Shown here piece by piece: positions 1-7,719 of a DNA stretch of 16,942 bases (positions within the stretch are counted from its first letter, which is position 1; each line of letters begins with the position of its first letter). The DNA is from Bacteroidales bacterium. Lineage in GTDB: Bacteria; Bacteroidota; Bacteroidia; Bacteroidales; WCHB1-69. The stretch lies in NCBI GenBank assembly GCA_023229985.1, contig JALNYF010000047.1:1-16942 (forward strand), written 5' to 3'. The translations under genes and the position numbers were made by a program. The notes beneath the pieces are model-generated. The model was not told the origin of the DNA and ran no database searches. It worked only from the letters and a program-made list of their open reading frames with translations.

Positions 1-40
1 TGAACTCCGGCGTAAATTTTCTTCTTGTTGCTTTTTTCAT
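1..40 (-). CDS. IS3-family transposase OrfA, N-terminal fragment (runs off window)
   Basis: Reading the minus strand from an ATG at 38-40, the open frame gives MKKATRRKFTPEF before the window ends. This resembles the start of IS3-family OrfA proteins, whose N-terminal helix-turn-helix (the HTH_Tnp_1 type) typically begins with a basic stretch followed by an R-K-x-T/S-x-E-F motif. OrfA binds the element's ends and is joined to the OrfB DDE catalytic part by programmed frameshifting in most family members. Only 13 codons are visible, so the assignment rests on a short but characteristic motif and on the candidate element end 46 bases upstream. A TAATTTTG box lies at 49-56 on the same strand, but it would leave almost no leader. 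It could instead be a different protein with a basic N terminus. Confidence 0.6.
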   Translation of the reverse strand, partial: MKKATRRKFTPEF

Positions 41-86
41 AATGGTTGCAAAATTAGTCTTTTTTTTAACTTAGCTACCAGTCTCA
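41..86 (-). mobile_element. Probable terminal end of an IS3-family element (left IR and leader)
   Basis: Read on the minus strand, the sequence from 86 begins TGAGACTGGTAGCTAAGTTA and leads into the OrfA-like start 46 bases later. IS3-family elements begin with TG and have their first ORF roughly this far from the end. The outer boundary at 86 is inferred from the TG start only. The opposite inverted repeat and any target-site duplication lie outside the window, so neither can be checked here. Confidence 0.45.
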
Positions 87-125
87 AAATATGGCAGTAT
101 TATAAAACGCTATAGTTGATAATTT

Positions 126-689
126 CTATTTGCCTGCTGCTTTTTCTTCTTCTTGTATATTCTTTTCTATTTCTTTTATCTTATCAGATCTTTTTTTAGG
201 AGTAATTATGAAAAAATGAGTTTCTAAAAATTTATCAGGAACTGCTTTTAAAAAAGCCAATTGACCATGAAAATTTAATTGATTAAAAAAATACTCTTCT
301 ATTGTGCCAAGTTGTATACCATCTTCATTTATATATGAAGGTATAGGCTCTACTGATTTAGGTTCATAATTTTTAAAATCAAAATCAGTTGTAACTTTTC
401 TTTTTATATTCATCCCATTAATAAGTTCATTATAAAAACGATCACCTTCATCCTTATTAGGAAAAAAATTTGATGCTACATAAGATGTTATGTCTAAAAA
501 TCTAGATGTATTTTTTATATTTTCTTCTGTGTTTTCGGGTTTCCCTAGTTCAACTTGTTGTATAAATGTTAGTGTCTTTTGTTGATAATCCAAATGGTTT
601 TGATATCGCACCCAAAACAAATACATTACTGTGCTGCTTAATACGACGATTGTGCTGATTATTACGATGATAATGACTCTTTTTTTCAT
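126..689 (-). CDS. Hypothetical single-span membrane protein, very AT-rich
   Basis: I do not recognise a family for this 187-residue protein. Residues 4-25 are a strongly hydrophobic segment after MKKR, most likely an uncleaved signal anchor with the rest outside the cytoplasm. The remainder is soluble-looking and rich in N, E, K, F and Y. The last 25 residues are a charged K/E stretch (KEIEKNIQEEEKAAGK) that could form a helix. No catalytic or metal motif is visible. The gene is clearly more AT-rich than its neighbours: hand counts of the 60-base rows at 181, 241 and 361 give 13, 14 and 13 G+C, against 31 of 60 in the row at 1201 in the efflux operon. It has its own candidate promoters upstream and ends 39 bases from the putative IS end, suggesting acquired DNA. 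The ATG at 687-689 is the natural start because the signal anchor follows directly. Confidence 0.7.
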   Translation of the reverse strand: MKKRVIIIVIISTIVVLSSTVMYLFWVRYQNHLDYQQKTLTFIQQVELGKPENTEENIKNTSRFLDITSYVASNFFPNKDEGDRFYNELINGMNIKRKVTTDFDFKNYEPKSVEPIPSYINEDGIQLGTIEEYFFNQLNFHGQLAFLKAVPDKFLETHFFIITPKKRSDKIKEIEKNIQEEEKAAGK

Positions 690-720
690 TTCAGTGAAAT
701 TTTATTTAATATTTAATGTG

Positions 721-728
721 CAAAAATA
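721..728 (-). promoter_or_regulatory. Candidate -7 element, proximal, for the AT-rich membrane protein gene
   Basis: The minus strand reads TATTTTTG followed by CA, matching TAnnTTTG about 30 bases before the ATG. No TTTG-like -33 box lies at the usual 19-base distance, so this is a weaker candidate than the one at 807-837. Confidence 0.35.
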
Positions 729-806
729 CATTATTTTTGAATATAATTGCTTTTTTATAAATATTATTACGTCTTTAAACTTCCACATTTTGAGACCGGT
801 AGATTG

Positions 807-837
807 CAAAATTACAATTTCTTTGATCGCATTCAAT
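807..837 (-). promoter_or_regulatory. Candidate Bacteroidota promoter in the gap after the outer-membrane factor gene
   Basis: On the minus strand ATTG at 834-837 is followed by exactly 19 bases and then TAATTTTG at 807-814. This is close to the phylum consensus TTTG-N19-TAnnTTTG. It lies just after the stop codon at 859 and would give the 187-residue protein gene its own transcript, with a leader of about 110 bases. The 169-base gap at 690-858 holds nothing else that I can identify. Confidence 0.45.
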
Positions 838-858
838 TCGCCATCAAACCACACAAAT

Positions 859-2043
859 CTATTCGTATAGTTGCAATTCCAAATATTTTTGAGCCGCGTC
901 CAGTTGCATTTCAAAAAGACGTTCATGGCTTTCGTGATAGATAGAGTATTCCAGCAAATAATTGACCAAATCAATCTCGCCTTTTTCTAATGCTTCCAAC
1001 AAAAGGTCAAATTGGCTGATTTCTTCTAGTGCAGTCTGATACGATGCAATTTGTTGGCCAAGATTGGAAACCAAGGTGAATTGCGTTTTTAGATGGTTGA
1101 AAAACTGATTCTTTTCATCATAAATCATCATATTAATGGCAGAATTTTGCATTTTTTTCTGCTTAATCGTGTTCAGATTATTCCAAAGGGGGAGGGTAAT
1201 GCCCACCTTAATTCCTTGAAAACTCTCCGATGGAATCTGTTCGCGCATGTAGCCCGCCATCAGTTGGGGGGCCCATGATGCCTGACTGAGCCGTATCTGT
1301 TTCTCGTTGATTTCCATCTCTTTGTGTAACCATGCCAACATCGGATTGTTTTTTTCTATTTGAGAATACCATTGTTCAAAGTCCGATGTGAACTCCATAT
1401 TCGGAAATTCCGCCGTCGTAATGTCGATCATTTTTCCTCCGTTCAGTTGCGAAAGTTCCAATAATAGTGCCTCTCGCTCGGTTTCTGCATGGCGCAACTC
1501 CTGCTCCATGTTTAAAGCCGTTAATCTTACTTTGTTATAATCAAAAATGGTAATTTCACCGGCTTCTAATTTCTTCTGATAAGAGTGGGCAATGCCCGTC
1601 AGATGCCCTAAACAAGTTTGCATGTCGTTGATTCTAACATTTTGATAAACAATATGATAATACAATTTTCCGGCTTGTTCGTAAACCGCGCGTTGCTCTT
1701 TTTTATACTCTAAATCAGATTGTTCGTTTTTCAAATTGGCAATTTTACTTTTCTGAGCATACACCAAAGGAAAGTCAAACGATTGGGTAACACTGAAATC
1801 CATTCGATTTCCCACTGCTGATGGATTCCCCCATAAATAGGCAAATTCTACTTCCGGATTTTCCGGAGTCAGTCCTATCTTATTTTCAATTTTCAGGGCG
1901 GTAACTTGTTGTTGAACCGCCTGCAAGGTCAGATTATTCCTCTCAATTTGCGCCCATACCGATGGAAGGTCGTTTTGCGCAAAACCGCAAAATGGCAACA
2001 AAAATAGAAAAGTATAGAGGATCAAATTATGCTTGGTTTTCAT
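859..2043 (-). CDS. czcC: Outer-membrane efflux factor, TolC/CzcC family
   Basis: This 394-residue protein is the outer-membrane channel expected to complete the RND efflux complex encoded upstream. It has a cleavable signal peptide (hydrophobic residues about 7-20, probable cleavage after CGFAQ) and then long amphipathic helical stretches rich in Q, E, L and N, typical of the TolC alpha-barrel repeats. There is no lipobox cysteine, unlike many OprM/CusC-type channels. A segment with proline and aromatic residues (about 265-295) fits one of the short beta-strand turns at the outer membrane. The length is at the short end of the family. The ATG at 2041-2043 overlaps the end of the pump gene by 17 bases, indicating translational coupling. 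The channel should have little metal specificity of its own. Confidence 0.85.
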   Translation of the reverse strand: MKTKHNLILYTFLFLLPFCGFAQNDLPSVWAQIERNNLTLQAVQQQVTALKIENKIGLTPENPEVEFAYLWGNPSAVGNRMDFSVTQSFDFPLVYAQKSKIANLKNEQSDLEYKKEQRAVYEQAGKLYYHIVYQNVRINDMQTCLGHLTGIAHSYQKKLEAGEITIFDYNKVRLTALNMEQELRHAETEREALLLELSQLNGGKMIDITTAEFPNMEFTSDFEQWYSQIEKNNPMLAWLHKEMEINEKQIRLSQASWAPQLMAGYMREQIPSESFQGIKVGITLPLWNNLNTIKQKKMQNSAINMMIYDEKNQFFNHLKTQFTLVSNLGQQIASYQTALEEISQFDLLLEALEKGEIDLVNYLLEYSIYHESHERLFEMQLDAAQKYLELQLYE

Positions 2044-5000
2044 ATCTTTTATTTTTATAAGTTAATTCATAAACAATAGGAATAACGTAAATATTTAATA
2101 TGGTGGAAGTGATTAAACCGCCCAAGATAACAATCGCCATCGGACTTTGGATTTCGTTGCCGGACATGTCGCCATTCACTGCCATGGGAATGAGTGCCAA
2201 GGCACCGCTAAGGGCTGTCATCAGGATGGCGTTGAGACGGTCGGAGGAGCCTTTGCGGACAGTTTCTTCCAAGGGAAGCCCCTGTTTTTGTAGTCTTAAA
2301 TAATTAGATACCAATAAAATGCCGTTTCGAATGGCAATTCCAAAAAGGGAAATAAATCCGATAATTGCCGGAATGCTTAAAACGCCGGATGATATCCGAA
2401 TGGCAAAAACACCACCAATCAGCGCCAACGGAAGGTTGAGTAAAATGATGGCAGCCAATTTCAAATTTTTAAACTCTCGAAATAGGAGTAACAAGATCAC
2501 GACGAGGGCTATCAATGAGGTGAGGAATAGCATTTTAGATGCAGCGGCTTCGCTCTCGAATTGTCCGCCGTACTCCACGCGATAACCTTCCGGCATTGGG
2601 ACTTTGTCGTAAACGGCTTGCTGAATATCATTGACGACGCTTCTCATATCTCTTCCGGCGACATTGGCGGAGACCACCATTTTGCGTTGTGCATTTTCTC
2701 TGCTGATGGAGCCGGGACCGGTTACCGAAACAATATCTGCGACTTGTTCCAAAGGTACTTTTTCCCCGTTGTACGTGTCGATGAGGGCAGTTTTAATTTT
2801 ATCAATACTTTGCGTGTAGTTGCTGTCCAATCGCAGAATAAGGTCATATCTTTGAGAATTTTCGTAAATATCGGACTGTTTTTCTCCCCCGATGGCAACG
2901 GCTACAAACTCGTTGAATTGCTCAATAGTGATGCCGTATTTGGCCAATCTGTCCCTCTTTGCCCGTATTTGCAGTTGTGGGACTTCAACCTGTTGTTCCA
3001 CATTCACATCTACCAAACCATCAATATCTGAAATGGATGTTTTAATCTGATTCCCAATGCGATACATTTCGTTTAAGTCGGTGCCGAACAATTTGATGGC
3101 GATATTGGCTTTGGTGCCGGAAAGCATGTGGTCGATTCGATGTCCCAAGGGCTGTCCCACAGTGGAGGCTATGCCCGGTATGTTTGCCAGTTTATTTCGC
3201 ACATCTGCCAAAAACTCTTCGCGACTGCGCTCTTGAAGTGTGAAATTAACGTCAATTTCCGCGCTATTGGTAGCTTGGGAGTGCTCGTCCAATTCGCCCC
3301 GTCCGGTTCGGCGGCACGTACTCGTTACTTCCGGTATCGACAATAGTGATTTTTCTACTGTATTGCCAATCTTGTTGTTATCATCTAGTGATGTCCCCGG
3401 TTGTGTAACGACCGAGAGCGTGAGGGAGCCTTCATTAAATTCCGGTAAAAAACTCCTTCCAAAAGTGAAAATCACAATTACGGCTGCTACAAAAAGTCCG
3501 ATGATGGAAGATAAAACTATCTTTTTATGTTGTAAAGTCCATGATAGCGACCGTTCATAATATTTTTGTAATACACGCGAAAGCCACTTATCTTTTTCGT
3601 TTTTAGCCAAAAATTTTTCGTTCGCCAGCAGCATTTTCGAAAGCAATGGGGTCAGCGTCATTGCCACGATTAAGGACATAAATAATGAGACCAAAAATGA
3701 TATGCCGAGTGGGCGTAACATGCGTCCTTCCATACCCGACAAAAAGAATAATGGGAGGAATGAAACCATAATAATAAGGGTGGCATTTAAGATGGAGGCG
3801 CGAATTTCGCTGGAAGCGTGAAAAACGACGTTGAAGGCGCTCTCTTGCTCTTCCAGTGGCTTTAATCGATTCTGCCGCAGTCGCTTATACACATTCTCGA
3901 CATCAATGATGGCATCATCTACCAACGAACCGATGGCGATGGCCATACCCCCTAAGCTCATAGTATTGATGTTCATTCCCAATAATTGAAGCACAATCAC
4001 CGAAGCGAACAGCGACAGCGGAATGGCTAAAAGGGAGATGATGGTGGTTCGGAAATTACCTAAAAACAAGAACAGAATGATAATGACCAAGATACTTCCT
4101 TCCAGCAATGCTCTGGCGACGTTACTGACGGATGTTTCAATAAAATCGGATTGGCGGAAAATGTGTGTGTCCAAATGAACGTCCGGCGGCATCGTTTTTT
4201 CGAGAGATTTGAGGTTGGCTTCAATCTGTTGGGTAACTTCTAACGTATTGGCATTGGGTTGTTTAGAAATGGATAAGACGACGGCTGGCTGAGCATTTTC
4301 GGACGCATAACCCATTTTGGGAGCTGCCCCGATTTCGATGGTTGCCACGTCTCCCACGCAAATAGGTTTTCCTGCCAACATCTTGATATAGGTTTTCGAC
4401 AATTCGTCCACATTGGAGGTACGTGCCATGCCGCGAACTCCGTATTCATTGCCATATTCTCTTACCACCGAGCCGGAAGAATTATTGCTAAATGTTTGAC
4501 AAACAGCTTGTAGCTCTTCCAAAGTAACTTGGTAATATTTCATTTTGTAGGGGTCTGCCAGAACTTGATACTGCTTGTAATCACCGCCAATGATGGTAAC
4601 TTGCGAAACGCCGTTCGTGGCTAAGATGAGCGGCTTGACGTTCCATTCGGCAAAATCACGGAGAGCCATCATGGAGGTGGAATCTGAGCGCAAGCCCACG
4701 AAGAAAATCTCTCCCATAACACTTGATTGCGGTGCCAATGTGGGCTGCCCGATGCCTTCCGGAATTTGCGAGGCAATGGTGATTAATTTCTCACTGACCA
4801 CTTGCCGCGCTTTGAAAACATCACTGCCCCAATCAAATTCAACCCATACAAACGAAAAACCCTGCGATGAGGTGGAGCGGACACGCCGTACGCCCGTGGC
4901 GCCATTGACCGCCGTTTCAATAGGAAAACTGACCAATCTCTCTACTTCTTCGGAAGTAAGTCCGTGACAATCCGTCATCACAACCACCGTGGGTGCCGTC

Positions 5001-5125
5001 AAATCAGGAAAAACATCAATATCCATTTTTGACGACGTGTACACGCCAAAAACGATTAACAAAATTGAACAAAGAAGAATGAAATACTTATTGTTCAATG
5101 AAAATTTTATGATTTTATCTAACAT
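2027..5125 (-). CDS. czcA: Heavy-metal efflux RND transporter permease, CusA/CzcA family
   Basis: This 1032-residue inner-membrane proton antiporter should export metal cations from the periplasm or cytoplasm. Its length and the two-fold RND layout are complete: a first transmembrane helix at about 12-30, a large periplasmic loop, helices clustered at about 340-500, TM7 at about 537-556, a second periplasmic loop, and helices at about 870-1020. The TM4 region reads AIGSLVDDAIIDVEN (about 397-411) and holds the acidic residues D403, D404 and E410 expected for the proton relay. FPDLTAP near residue 40 and a glycine-rich GRGELDEHSQATNS segment near 610 are typical of heavy-metal RND proteins. 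The TM4 signature differs from the classical DFGxxVDGA form of Zn/Co/Cd pumps, so the metal is not certain. The gene starts 12 bases after the adaptor's stop. Confidence 0.9.
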   Translation of the reverse strand: MLDKIIKFSLNNKYFILLCSILLIVFGVYTSSKMDIDVFPDLTAPTVVVMTDCHGLTSEEVERLVSFPIETAVNGATGVRRVRSTSSQGFSFVWVEFDWGSDVFKARQVVSEKLITIASQIPEGIGQPTLAPQSSVMGEIFFVGLRSDSTSMMALRDFAEWNVKPLILATNGVSQVTIIGGDYKQYQVLADPYKMKYYQVTLEELQAVCQTFSNNSSGSVVREYGNEYGVRGMARTSNVDELSKTYIKMLAGKPICVGDVATIEIGAAPKMGYASENAQPAVVLSISKQPNANTLEVTQQIEANLKSLEKTMPPDVHLDTHIFRQSDFIETSVSNVARALLEGSILVIIILFLFLGNFRTTIISLLAIPLSLFASVIVLQLLGMNINTMSLGGMAIAIGSLVDDAIIDVENVYKRLRQNRLKPLEEQESAFNVVFHASSEIRASILNATLIIMVSFLPLFFLSGMEGRMLRPLGISFLVSLFMSLIVAMTLTPLLSKMLLANEKFLAKNEKDKWLSRVLQKYYERSLSWTLQHKKIVLSSIIGLFVAAVIVIFTFGRSFLPEFNEGSLTLSVVTQPGTSLDDNNKIGNTVEKSLLSIPEVTSTCRRTGRGELDEHSQATNSAEIDVNFTLQERSREEFLADVRNKLANIPGIASTVGQPLGHRIDHMLSGTKANIAIKLFGTDLNEMYRIGNQIKTSISDIDGLVDVNVEQQVEVPQLQIRAKRDRLAKYGITIEQFNEFVAVAIGGEKQSDIYENSQRYDLILRLDSNYTQSIDKIKTALIDTYNGEKVPLEQVADIVSVTGPGSISRENAQRKMVVSANVAGRDMRSVVNDIQQAVYDKVPMPEGYRVEYGGQFESEAAASKMLFLTSLIALVVILLLLFREFKNLKLAAIILLNLPLALIGGVFAIRISSGVLSIPAIIGFISLFGIAIRNGILLVSNYLRLQKQGLPLEETVRKGSSDRLNAILMTALSGALALIPMAVNGDMSGNEIQSPMAIVILGGLITSTILNIYVIPIVYELTYKNKRYENQA

Positions 5126-5137
5126 AACTCTGCAATT

Positions 5138-6646
5138 TTAATGAACGTGACCGGAATGAGCGTCTAAAGTGCCACTTGCCTTGGCTAATTTGACCATGAT
5201 GGCACCACGTGTCACAATTCTTTGTTCCGGCGAAAGTCCGGAGACAATTTCCACCAATGTCCCGTCGCTGGTTCCAATCTTCACCTCTTTTTTCTCAAAT
5301 AGTTCCGGCGTAAGTTGTACGAAAACGAAATAATTACCCTGCTCTTCCAAAAGGGCAGTTTTGGGCACAACCGTCGCTTGTTCACTGCTGCGTGTGCGAA
5401 GCCACAAATCCACGAACCCGCCAAAAGTAAAAGAACCGGTATTGCTGATTTCAATCGTGACGGGAAGCATATAATTATCGCCCGAAACCGAACGCCCGTA
5501 AGATACAATCTTGCCGTTCAATTCTTCCAATGAATATACTTGATCTGATGTCGGGTCGGCGATATTGGCACTATAAACGGACGGCAAGTAAGCGGCATAT
5601 TTTTGAGGAATGTCGGCTTTCAAAATCAGGTTCTTATTTTGCGTAACAATAGCAATGGGCTGTCCCACTGATACGTATGAGCCGTTTGCTGCCATGATTT
5701 GCTTGATATAACCTCCGATTGGGGAAGTAATCCGTTCCCCATTGCTGCCATAATTTTTACTCAGATTCTCATAAACGATTTTGGCGTTTTCATACGCATT
5801 GGTGATTTCCATGAACTCTTTTTGAGATACTATTTTACTATCAACTAACGATTTAGCTCTATCGTAGTTCTGTTTGGCGAGGTTGAGGTTGTTTTGGGCT
5901 TCATTCAGTCGAACTGCCATGTTGTTATCTGCCAATTCATTGCTTGAAACAGCAAAAAGGGGAGTGCTTTTGGCCACCTCTTTTCCTTCAAAAATATCCG
6001 GCGCAATGTATTGCAGAATCCCGTTTGTTTTGGCAACCACTACCATTTCTTCTCCCTGCGCCGATTGCACCTGCGCAACGGTTTGAATGACTTGCCCAAA
6101 CGGAATGACTTGCGGATAATCGGTGGCAAAATCGGTCTGCCACGACTGCTCCTTAGTAAATTGGATGGCTGTAGAACTGCTGATTTCGGTATGTTCAACC
6201 GCCTCCTCAGCTTCATGTTCGTCTTCATATACCATTACATCCTCCAATTTGAATGTCGATGTGTCGGTTCCATTCATTATTTGAAAAATGAGTTGAGCCT
6301 TGCCCGCCTGAGTCGGCGTTATATTAAACTGATAAATACCTGGTTCTGTAGAATTTTTCTGCGTCTGCTTTATCTGTTTGTCGCCCGTGATCAACAAAAG
6401 AGTGACGGAGCCGCTTTCCAGCGGTTTGAAATTGTTGATGTGAGTAAAATGAGCCAATATGCCGGATTCCTTACCGACCACAAAAGGTGCTGCTTCCGCA
6501 AATAATTCAAAATCATTATTATATGCCGTTAATTGAAGATTACATGCTTCGTGTTCATCTCCATGTTCATCATGCTCTTCTTCATGATGGGTTGTGCAAG
6601 CCGACAGCATGGCGACTAAGCACAAGGTATATGCAAAATATTTCAT
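5138..6646 (-). CDS. czcB: RND efflux periplasmic adaptor lipoprotein (CzcB/CusB family) with His-rich ends
   Basis: This 502-residue membrane-fusion protein should link the RND pump to the outer-membrane channel. A lipoprotein signal ends in LSAC with C17 as the lipidated cysteine, followed by a His/Glu-rich tract (HHEEEHDEHGDEHEAC, 20-35), and the protein ends in SGHVH. Residues about 40-140 look like an extra beta-sandwich domain ahead of the usual adaptor fold. The standard parts follow: a lipoyl half at about 203-233, a coiled-coil hairpin at about 240-300, the second lipoyl half at about 303-336, then beta-barrel and membrane-proximal parts. It is longer than a typical CzcB/CusB because of the N-terminal domain. 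The His clusters suggest metal capture in the periplasm. The preceding small His-rich gene ends 44 bases upstream, and the pump starts 12 bases downstream. Confidence 0.88.
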   Translation of the reverse strand: MKYFAYTLCLVAMLSACTTHHEEEHDEHGDEHEACNLQLTAYNNDFELFAEAAPFVVGKESGILAHFTHINNFKPLESGSVTLLLITGDKQIKQTQKNSTEPGIYQFNITPTQAGKAQLIFQIMNGTDTSTFKLEDVMVYEDEHEAEEAVEHTEISSSTAIQFTKEQSWQTDFATDYPQVIPFGQVIQTVAQVQSAQGEEMVVVAKTNGILQYIAPDIFEGKEVAKSTPLFAVSSNELADNNMAVRLNEAQNNLNLAKQNYDRAKSLVDSKIVSQKEFMEITNAYENAKIVYENLSKNYGSNGERITSPIGGYIKQIMAANGSYVSVGQPIAIVTQNKNLILKADIPQKYAAYLPSVYSANIADPTSDQVYSLEELNGKIVSYGRSVSGDNYMLPVTIEISNTGSFTFGGFVDLWLRTRSSEQATVVPKTALLEEQGNYFVFVQLTPELFEKKEVKIGTSDGTLVEIVSGLSPEQRIVTRGAIMVKLAKASGTLDAHSGHVH

Positions 6647-6690
6647 TGTTAAGTACTATTTTATTGTTTAAAAAATTGATTACCAATATT

Positions 6691-7107
6691 TTAAACAACG
6701 GGCGGAGCGCGTAAACCCCCACAATTGATGATAGCGAAACGATCATCGGGAAAATAGTCTTCGTAATAAGGGAAAATATTTGTCAGTGTTGGTTCCGATA
6801 CAAAACCTATATCAGGATTGAGAGAACCATCCAACGCCGGTTTTTGAAAATCTTCGTTGCAGATTTCCGTCAAATTGTGCTTGTCATCGTCATTACGTAC
6901 CACTGGTACATTCAAAATACAACATTCGTCTGATGAAGAGGCATCGTGACGATGGTGATGCTCTTCATCTGTGCAAGAATTTGCATCTAAATGATTAATA
7001 TTGAAGCATATAAGTTGTTCGTGATGATGATGCGGACTGATGGCGTGCAGCAAGTAGAGCACTAACGCAGTCGCTAAAAAGAATGAAAATATTCTATTTT
7101 TCATCAT
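6691..7107 (-). CDS. Small exported His/Cys-rich protein, probable metal-binding accessory (DUF6769-like)
   Basis: From the ATG at 7105-7107 this gives 138 residues: a hydrophobic signal or anchor (about 5-23), then PHHHHE at 25-30, and a second cluster EEHHHRHD at 48-55. Cysteines lie at 34, 45, 62, 63, 83 and 129, and the protein ends in GGLRAPPVV. The histidine clusters after an export signal, together with the position directly before the efflux adaptor, indicate periplasmic metal binding or sensing. I recall similar short proteins with an early PHHHH and a terminal LRAPP beside metal efflux genes in Bacteroidota (DUF6769), but this is memory, not a search. A longer frame starting with TTG at 7123-7125 is unlikely, because the promoter -7 box at 7134-7141 would put transcription start almost on it. 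The ATG at 7102-7104 is an equally possible start. Confidence 0.7.
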   Translation of the reverse strand: MMKNRIFSFFLATALVLYLLHAISPHHHHEQLICFNINHLDANSCTDEEHHHRHDASSSDECCILNVPVVRNDDDKHNLTEICNEDFQKPALDGSLNPDIGFVSEPTLTNIFPYYEDYFPDDRFAIINCGGLRAPPVV

Positions 7108-7133
7108 CAGAATTTGTCTTTTCAAATGCGCGG

Positions 7134-7141
7134 CAAATATA
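7134..7141 (-). promoter_or_regulatory. Candidate -7 element of the metal-efflux operon promoter
   Basis: The minus strand reads TATATTTG then CC, an exact TAnnTTTG match 26 bases before the ATG of the His-rich gene. Transcription would begin near 7127 and read through the adaptor, pump and channel genes. No clear TTTG lies 19 bases upstream, which may mean dependence on an activator. The 80-base gap up to the acetyltransferase stop shows no strong terminator, so read-through from that gene is possible. Confidence 0.5.
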
Positions 7142-7187
7142 TTATCTATTTTTGAGCGAGCCGTTTTTTTTTATGATTAATTATGAT

Positions 7188-7685
7188 TTATTTTAATCCC
7201 GCCAATTTGTCCAACTTTTCGCCGGCAAGACGATAAATAGTCCAATCTTTCATCGGGGTGGCACCTATCGACAAATAGAAGTCGATGCTGGGCTGATTCC
7301 AATCCAAGCAGACCCATTCAAAACGTCCCAGATTTCTTGATTTGGCAATTTGAGATAGATGGATGAGCAGCGCTTTGCCGAATCCGCGTCCGCGATATTC
7401 GGGGCGGACGTACAGATCTTCCAGATAGAGTCCCGCTTTTCCTACAAAAGTGGAAAAATTTTGAAAGAAAAGTGCAAAACCGACCGGTGTGCCGGCGAGT
7501 TCGCCAATCACAACCTCCGCCGTTTTTTTATCAAATATCCATTCGTTCAACAAATTTTCGTCTGCCACCGCTTCATCTTCCATTTTTTCGTAAACTGCCA
7601 ACTCATGAATCAATTGTACGATGAGTGGTAAATCCGTTGGTGTGGCTTTGCGAATCTTGAAGTTGGTTGCGTCTGTACTGTTCAT
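7188..7685 (-). CDS. GNAT-family N-acetyltransferase, spermidine/diamine acetyltransferase type
   Basis: This 165-residue single-domain protein transfers an acetyl group from acetyl-CoA to an amine. The acetyl-CoA pyrophosphate loop is visible as RPEYRGRGFGKALL (about 93-106), preceded by LYLEDLYV, and followed by the motif-B segment CLDWNQPSIDFYLSIGA (about 126-142). LYLED, the W-N-x-P-S-I-x-F-Y element and the spacing resemble eukaryotic spermidine/spermine acetyltransferase and bacterial relatives, so a polyamine, diamine or thialysine substrate is plausible. The family alone does not fix the substrate. There is no signal peptide, so it acts in the cytoplasm. It begins 34 bases after the subtilase stop and is probably the last gene of that transcript. 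Confidence 0.82.
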   Translation of the reverse strand: MNSTDATNFKIRKATPTDLPLIVQLIHELAVYEKMEDEAVADENLLNEWIFDKKTAEVVIGELAGTPVGFALFFQNFSTFVGKAGLYLEDLYVRPEYRGRGFGKALLIHLSQIAKSRNLGRFEWVCLDWNQPSIDFYLSIGATPMKDWTIYRLAGEKLDKLAGLK

Positions 7686-7719
7686 TATATTTTAATTGTT
7701 TTATAATCAATATTTTAAA

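Noticed and set aside
702..974. 90-codon minus-strand frame overlapping the 3' end of the outer-membrane factor gene
   Set aside because: It overlaps the real gene out of frame, covers the promoter-like gap, and has no signal, motif or sensible start context.
7108..7125. TTG start extending the His-rich protein by six residues
   Set aside because: It sits only 9 bases from the -7 box, and the downstream ATG pair gives a better signal-peptide start.
7165..7190. AT-rich near-palindrome after the acetyltransferase stop, considered as a terminator
   Set aside because: The repeats (TTATGATTAATTATGATTTA) give no stable GC stem; I cannot support a terminator.
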